From the NCBI GenBank assembly GCA_946547105.1, contig CAMNOV010000014.1, positions 1-34,832 on the forward strand: DNA of 34,832 nucleotides. The letters run 5' to 3'. A program made the position numbers and the translations under genes. Within the stretch, counting starts at the first letter, position 1. Every line of letters starts with the position of its first letter. The DNA is from an uncultured Clostridia bacterium (GTDB lineage: Bacteria > Bacillota > Clostridia > Oscillospirales > Oscillospiraceae). The notes beneath the pieces are model-generated. The model ran no database searches, was not told the origin of the DNA, and worked only from the letters and a program-made list of their open reading frames with translations. Positions 30,802 through 34,832 of this stretch are shown here, one piece after another.

Positions 30802-33800
30802 TTGTATCTAAGAGCACTGGAAATTCAAGGCTTCAAGAGTTTCCCGGATAAAACGAGGCTCAGCTTTGAAAAAGAGATCACGGCCATCGTCGGCCCGAAC
30901 GGCTCCGGCAAATCGAATATTTCCGACGCCATCCTCTGGGTCATGGGCGAGCAGCGCAGCAAGGCGCTGCGCGGCAGCAAGATGGAGGACGTGATCTTCG
31001 GCGGTACCGAAAAGCGCGGCAAGCTCGGCTTTGCGCAGGTTTCGCTGATCCTCGACAATTCCGGGCACCTGTTCGACTCGGACAACGAGGAGATCATGCT
31101 GACCCGCCGCTATTACCGCAGCGGTGAAAGCGAATACTTCATCAACCGCGAATCCGTCCGCCTGAAGGATATCCACAGCCTGCTGATGGATACCGGCCTC
31201 GGCCGGGACGGCTACTCCATTATCGGCCAGGGCCGCATCGCGGAGATCGTCTCCTCCCGCAGCACCGATCGGCGTGAAGTTTTTGAAGAAGCGGCGGGCA
31301 TCTCGCGCTATCGCTACCGCAAGGAAGAAGCCGAGCGCAAGCTGGAAAAGACCGAGGAAAACCTGGTCCGCATCAACGATAAGATCGAAGAGCTGGAGCT
31401 GCAGGTCGGGCCGCTGAAAAAGCAGTCCGAGACCGCCAAGCAATACCTCGTGCTGCGCGACGAGCTGCGCATCAAGGAGATCTCCGTCTGGATGCTGACG
31501 CTTGAAAAGCTGCACGCGCAGTCCGAAGCCGTCGCGCTGGAATACGAGCAGACGAAGCAAACGCTCGAGCGTGCAAAGTCGGAGCTGGAAGCGCTCTATG
31601 CTTCCTCCGAGAGCATCAGCGAGCGCATGCATCAGAAGGACGTGGAGACCGAGCAGATCCGCGACCGCCTGTCCGCGGCGGAATCCGCCGTGTCCGAGTG
31701 CGAGTCTGCGATCGCTGTTCTCCGCAGCAGCGTGAAGAATACGCAGGACAGTCTGCAGCGCATGCTGCTGGATATGGCCGAGCAGGAGACCCGCGTGCGG
31801 GAGCTGCGCGAACAGATCGAGAATAATCAAACGCGCATCGAGGCTCTGCAGAGCGATCTGAAGGGCGTTTCCGATGAGATCACCGCCAACTCCAACGTTC
31901 TGGACGGCTGCCGCATCAAGCTTAAGAGCCGCGAAGAGAACCTGCAGCTGCTGAGCGACCGGGCGACGAAGCTCGCCGTGGACGGCCGCAGTATGGACGG
32001 GCGCATCCGCATGCTCACTGAGATGGAGAAGGACTACGAGGGCTATTCCCGCGCGGTCAAGACCGTTATGCAGGAATCCAGCCGCGGCACGCTGCGCGGT
32101 GTGCACGGGCCGGTGGCCAATCTGGTACGCGCCAACGACGAGTGCGCCCTCGCCATCGAGACGGCGCTGGGTGCCGCGGCGCAGAACATCGTCGTCGATA
32201 CGCAGAACGACGGCCGCAGCGCGATCGAGCTGCTGAAAAAGCGCGACGCCGGCCGGGCGACCTTCCTGCCGGTGGACACGATCCGCGGCAGCGTGATGCG
32301 TGATGCGCCGGTGAACGATCCCGGCTTTGTCGGCATCGCGGTGGAGCTTGCGAGCTTTGACCCGCAGTATCAGGAGATTTTCAACAATCTCCTCGGCCGC
32401 ACCGTCGTGGCTGAGAGTCTGAGCGACGCCGTGCGCATGTCGAAAGCCAACGGCAACCGTCTGCGCATCGTCACGCTCGACGGCCAGCTCATCAACGCCG
32501 GCGGCTCCATGACCGGCGGCAGCACCGCCAAGGGCACGGGTATCCTCTCCCGCGCCAACGAGCTCGAAAAGCTGAAAAAGCAGCGCGAGAAGATCGCCGC
32601 GCAGGAGAGTGCCTGCCAGGCCGATCTGGAGCGCGCGCGCAGCCAGATCGCCGGTCTGCGCTATCAGCTGGATATGGCCCTGGAGGATCAGACCGCGCTG
32701 TTAACGAAAAAATCCTCGCTCGAAGCCGAGCAGCGCACGACGCAGAACGCCGTGCAACAGCTGCAGCTTCTGCTGGACAGCCTCAGCGGCGACAGCGAAA
32801 GCCGCCAGCGCGTCGTCCATGCCGAGGAGGACAAGATCGCGGACCTGAAAACACAGATCGCGAAAAAAGAAGAGGAACTGCAGAAGCTCCGCGCCGCCGC
32901 ACAGGCCGTGCGCGACGAGATCGGCTCTGTCAGCAAGGCGCGGCTGGAGCTCGAAGGCCGCCGCACCCGTGCGGAGAAAGAGGCGCAGCAGCGAAACGCC
33001 GATATCATCGAGCTTGAGCGCCGTATCGCCCGGCAGGAGCAGCGCAAGCTCTCCGCCGAGATGGAAGAAAAGCAGATCCTCGACAAGCTCTGGGACAATT
33101 ACGAGCTCAGTCACAGCGCCGCGCAGGCGCTGCGCCAGCCGGTGGACAGCGTCACGCGCTGGAACAAGGAGATCAGCGAGCTGCGGCGTCAGATCAGCGC
33201 TCTCGGCACGCCGAACCTCGGCGCGATCGAAGAGTACGAGCGCGTCAGCAGCCGCTATGAATTCCTCACCGGCCAGCGGGACGATGTGGAGAAGGCCAAG
33301 AAAGAGCTACTGGACGTCATCCGCGACGTGACCGGCGAGATGAAGGACGTCTTTGTGGAGAAATTCCGCGAGATCGACGCCTGCTTCCGCGAGACCTTCC
33401 TCGAACTCTTCGGCGGCGGCAAAGCCGCTCTTATCCTGGAGGATGAGGATAACGTTCTTGAGTGCGGCATCGAGATCAAGGTGCAGCCGCCCGGCAAGGC
33501 GCTGAGCACGATCAGCCTGCTCTCCGGCGGCGAGATGGCCTTCGTGGCCATCGCCCTGTATTTTGCCATCCTGAAAGTCCGTCCCACGCCGTTTTGCGTG
33601 ATGGATGAGATCGAAGCCGCGCTCGACGAGGCAAACGTGAACCGTTTTGCGGCTTATATGCGCCGCATGGCCGATAAAACGCAATTCCTGGTGATCACGC
33701 ACCGCCGCGGCACCATGGAAGAAGCGGATATGCTCTATGGCGTCACGATGCAGGAAAAGGGCGTGTCCACCGTGATCCAGCTGGATCTTGAAACTGCGCA

Positions 33801-33819
33801 GAAAAGCCTGGAGGAGTGA
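30802..33819 (+). CDS. smc: Chromosome segregation protein SMC, short-armed
   Basis: ATPase of the condensin complex that loops and separates the chromosome. The 1005-residue protein has Walker A GPNGSGKSN (31-39), an N-terminal coiled coil (about 165-410), the hinge (about 414-570, from GYSRAVKTVM to INAGGSMTGGS), a returning coiled coil (about 575-800) and the C-terminal head with signature LLSGGEMAF (Ser908) and Walker B FCVMDEIEAALDEANV. The catalytic residues are in place. Bacterial SMC is usually near 1180 residues; both arms are shorter here while heads and hinge look complete. The start is TTG at 30802, with GAGGGT upstream; an ATG at 30797 is out of frame. Confidence 0.96.
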   Translation: MYLRALEIQGFKSFPDKTRLSFEKEITAIVGPNGSGKSNISDAILWVMGEQRSKALRGSKMEDVIFGGTEKRGKLGFAQVSLILDNSGHLFDSDNEEIMLTRRYYRSGESEYFINRESVRLKDIHSLLMDTGLGRDGYSIIGQGRIAEIVSSRSTDRREVFEEAAGISRYRYRKEEAERKLEKTEENLVRINDKIEELELQVGPLKKQSETAKQYLVLRDELRIKEISVWMLTLEKLHAQSEAVALEYEQTKQTLERAKSELEALYASSESISERMHQKDVETEQIRDRLSAAESAVSECESAIAVLRSSVKNTQDSLQRMLLDMAEQETRVRELREQIENNQTRIEALQSDLKGVSDEITANSNVLDGCRIKLKSREENLQLLSDRATKLAVDGRSMDGRIRMLTEMEKDYEGYSRAVKTVMQESSRGTLRGVHGPVANLVRANDECALAIETALGAAAQNIVVDTQNDGRSAIELLKKRDAGRATFLPVDTIRGSVMRDAPVNDPGFVGIAVELASFDPQYQEIFNNLLGRTVVAESLSDAVRMSKANGNRLRIVTLDGQLINAGGSMTGGSTAKGTGILSRANELEKLKKQREKIAAQESACQADLERARSQIAGLRYQLDMALEDQTALLTKKSSLEAEQRTTQNAVQQLQLLLDSLSGDSESRQRVVHAEEDKIADLKTQIAKKEEELQKLRAAAQAVRDEIGSVSKARLELEGRRTRAEKEAQQRNADIIELERRIARQEQRKLSAEMEEKQILDKLWDNYELSHSAAQALRQPVDSVTRWNKEISELRRQISALGTPNLGAIEEYERVSSRYEFLTGQRDDVEKAKKELLDVIRDVTGEMKDVFVEKFREIDACFRETFLELFGGGKAALILEDEDNVLECGIEIKVQPPGKALSTISLLSGGEMAFVAIALYFAILKVRPTPFCVMDEIEAALDEANVNRFAAYMRRMADKTQFLVITHRRGTMEEADMLYGVTMQEKGVSTVIQLDLETAQKSLEE

Positions 33820-33824
33820 TACAC

Positions 33825-34733
33825 ATGGGATTTTTTGATAAGATCTTTTCGGGCCTGACGAAGACCCGCAAGAATATGCAGGAGCTGGAGGCCCTGTTTC
33901 AGGACTACGCCCCGGACGACGAGGATTTCTACGATGATCTGGAGGAGCTGCTGGTGATCTCCGACGTCGGCGGTGAGACCGCGGAGAAAATCGTCAAGGG
34001 CATGAAGCGCCTGACCTGGGAGCGCCGCTTCCGCAAGGGGCACGAAGCCCGCGCCGGGCTCATCGAGCTGCTGACCGACCAGCTGCAGGTGGGTGAGCCG
34101 GAGCTCAAGCTCAATACGAAGCCCTCCGTGATCCTGATGGTCGGCGTCAACGGCGTCGGCAAGACGACGACGATCGGCAAGCTTGCCCATCAGCTGAAGG
34201 ACGAGGGCAAGAAGGTGCTGCTCTGCGCGGGCGATACTTTCCGCGCGGCTGCGGCCGAGCAGCTCGGCATCTGGGCCGAGCGCGCCGGGGCGGAGATCGT
34301 CCGCCACGAGGAGGGGAGCGATCCCGCCGCCGTGGTCTATGACGGCCTGTGCGCGGCGAAGGCCCGCGGCACCGACGTTGTCATCATCGATACCGCCGGC
34401 CGACTTCACAACAAGCAGAATCTGATGAACGAGCTGGCGAAGATCCGCCGCATCATCGACCGCGAGCTGCCGGAGGCGGACGTGGAGACCCTGATGGTGC
34501 TCGACGCGACCACCGGCCAGAACGGCCTCATCCAGGCCAAGCAGTTTTTGGATACCGCCGGCATCACCGGCATCGTACTCACCAAGCTTGACGGCACGGC
34601 CAAGGGCGGCATCGTCTTTGCGATCGCCGATGAGCTGAAGCTGCCGGTCAAATACGTGGGCGTCGGCGAAGGGATCGACGATCTGATCCCCTTCGACCGC
34701 AATAACTTTGTTACCGCACTGTTTAAGTCATAA
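33825..34733 (+). CDS. ftsY: Signal recognition particle receptor FtsY
   Basis: GTPase that receives SRP-ribosome complexes at the membrane. The 302-residue protein is essentially the NG domain: N domain (about 1-95), then GTPase motifs [14 protein letters not shown] from about residue 107, [30 protein letters not shown] and a C-terminal [12 protein letters not shown]. The long acidic A domain of E. coli FtsY is absent, as in many Gram-positives. ATG 33825 is preferred to GTG 33816 because the GGAGG site at 33810 would touch the GTG. It lies 5 bases after smc, the common smc-ftsY order. Confidence 0.96.
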   Translation: MGFFDKIFSGLTKTRKNMQELEALFQDYAPDDEDFYDDLEELLVISDVGGETAEKIVKGMKRLTWERRFRKGHEARAGLIELLTDQLQVGEPELKLNTKPSVILMVGVNGVGKTTTIGKLAHQLKDEGKKVLLCAGDTFRAAAAEQLGIWAERAGAEIVRHEEGSDPAAVVYDGLCAAKARGTDVVIIDTAGRLHNKQNLMNELAKIRRIIDRELPEADVETLMVLDATTGQNGLIQAKQFLDTAGITGIVLTKLDGTAKGGIVFAIADELKLPVKYVGVGEGIDDLIPFDRNNFVTALFKS

Positions 34734-34743
34734 GGAGAAAGCA

Positions 34744-34832
34744 ATGGCATTAACAAGCAAACAGCGTTCCCAGCTGCGCGGCCTGGCCGCCGCCGAGGAC
34801 ACCATCATCCAGGTGGGCAAGGGCGGCATCAA
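34744..34832 (+). CDS. yhbY: YhbY-family RNA-binding protein, 5' part
   Basis: Only 29 codons lie in the window. The start ALTSKQRSQLRGLAAAED, followed by QVGKGGI, matches the CRM-domain family YhbY, a small protein associated with the pre-50S ribosome. TAAGGAG precedes the ATG, ten bases after the ftsY stop. It is the last gene visible in the smc transcription unit. Confidence 0.88.
   Translation, partial: MALTSKQRSQLRGLAAAEDTIIQVGKGGI

Noticed and set aside
1-34832. Mobile elements, CRISPR arrays, toxin-antitoxin or phage defence genes
   Set aside because: No transposase, integrase, spaced short repeats or defence-type domains were found on either strand; gene order is typical core chromosome.

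Overview
The window is ordinary bacterial chromosome of high GC content, densely coding and almost entirely on the + strand. Gene content and order (korDABC with a CoA-transferase, ftsEX, greA-lysS, dprA-topA-trmFO, plsX-rnc-radical SAM-smc-ftsY-yhbY, a DUF4830 protein, strong GGAGG ribosome sites, TTG/GTG starts) point to an anaerobic, GC-rich member of the Clostridia, perhaps Oscillospiraceae-like. The family placement is inference. I see no phage, insertion sequence, CRISPR array or rRNA.

Layout. 1-806: 3' half of gpmI and its terminator. 887-3652: one transcription unit with a lone E2-type acyltransferase domain and an acyl-CoA/AMP ligase. 3713-4804: a small lipoprotein gene facing a DUF4830 membrane protein gene across a shared hairpin. 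4999-5730: a 16S rRNA pseudouridine synthase. 5799-6982: a CdaR/PucR-type regulator with a clear promoter and an inverted repeat around it. 7032-12696: the cell-wall block ftsE, ftsX, two tandem coiled-coil M23 hydrolase paralogues and an S41-family protein whose Ser/Lys dyad is replaced. 12693-14818: greA and lysS behind a consensus promoter. 14821-15604: a YhhN/TMEM86-type membrane protein. 15792-20278: korD-A-B-C and a Cat1-type CoA-transferase. 20279-20352: tRNA-Gly(CCC) on the minus strand. 20441-22475: an ITP/XTP pyrophosphatase and a lipoprotein. 22479-34832: an information-processing run of trmH-like methyltransferase, dprA, topA, trmFO, plsX, rnc, a radical SAM gene, smc, ftsY and the start of yhbY.

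How the genes work together. FtsEX is the membrane ABC-type machine that controls peptidoglycan hydrolysis at division. Here it is followed directly by two secreted coiled-coil M23 proteins with all zinc ligands present, then by a probable S41 pseudoprotease behind a strongly folded leader. That block is the best candidate for an under-described system. The kor operon would oxidise a 2-oxoacid (best match 2-oxoglutarate) to an acyl-CoA with reduction of ferredoxin, and the CoA-transferase would move the CoA to another acid. The last third is housekeeping: tRNA/rRNA modification, DNA topology, recombination, phospholipid initiation, RNA processing, chromosome condensation and SRP targeting.

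Nine sigma-A-type promoters with exactly 17-bp spacers were found by eye. The second-best functional puzzle is the E2-like protein at 970-1860, which lacks a lipoyl domain and has Glu in place of the catalytic His.
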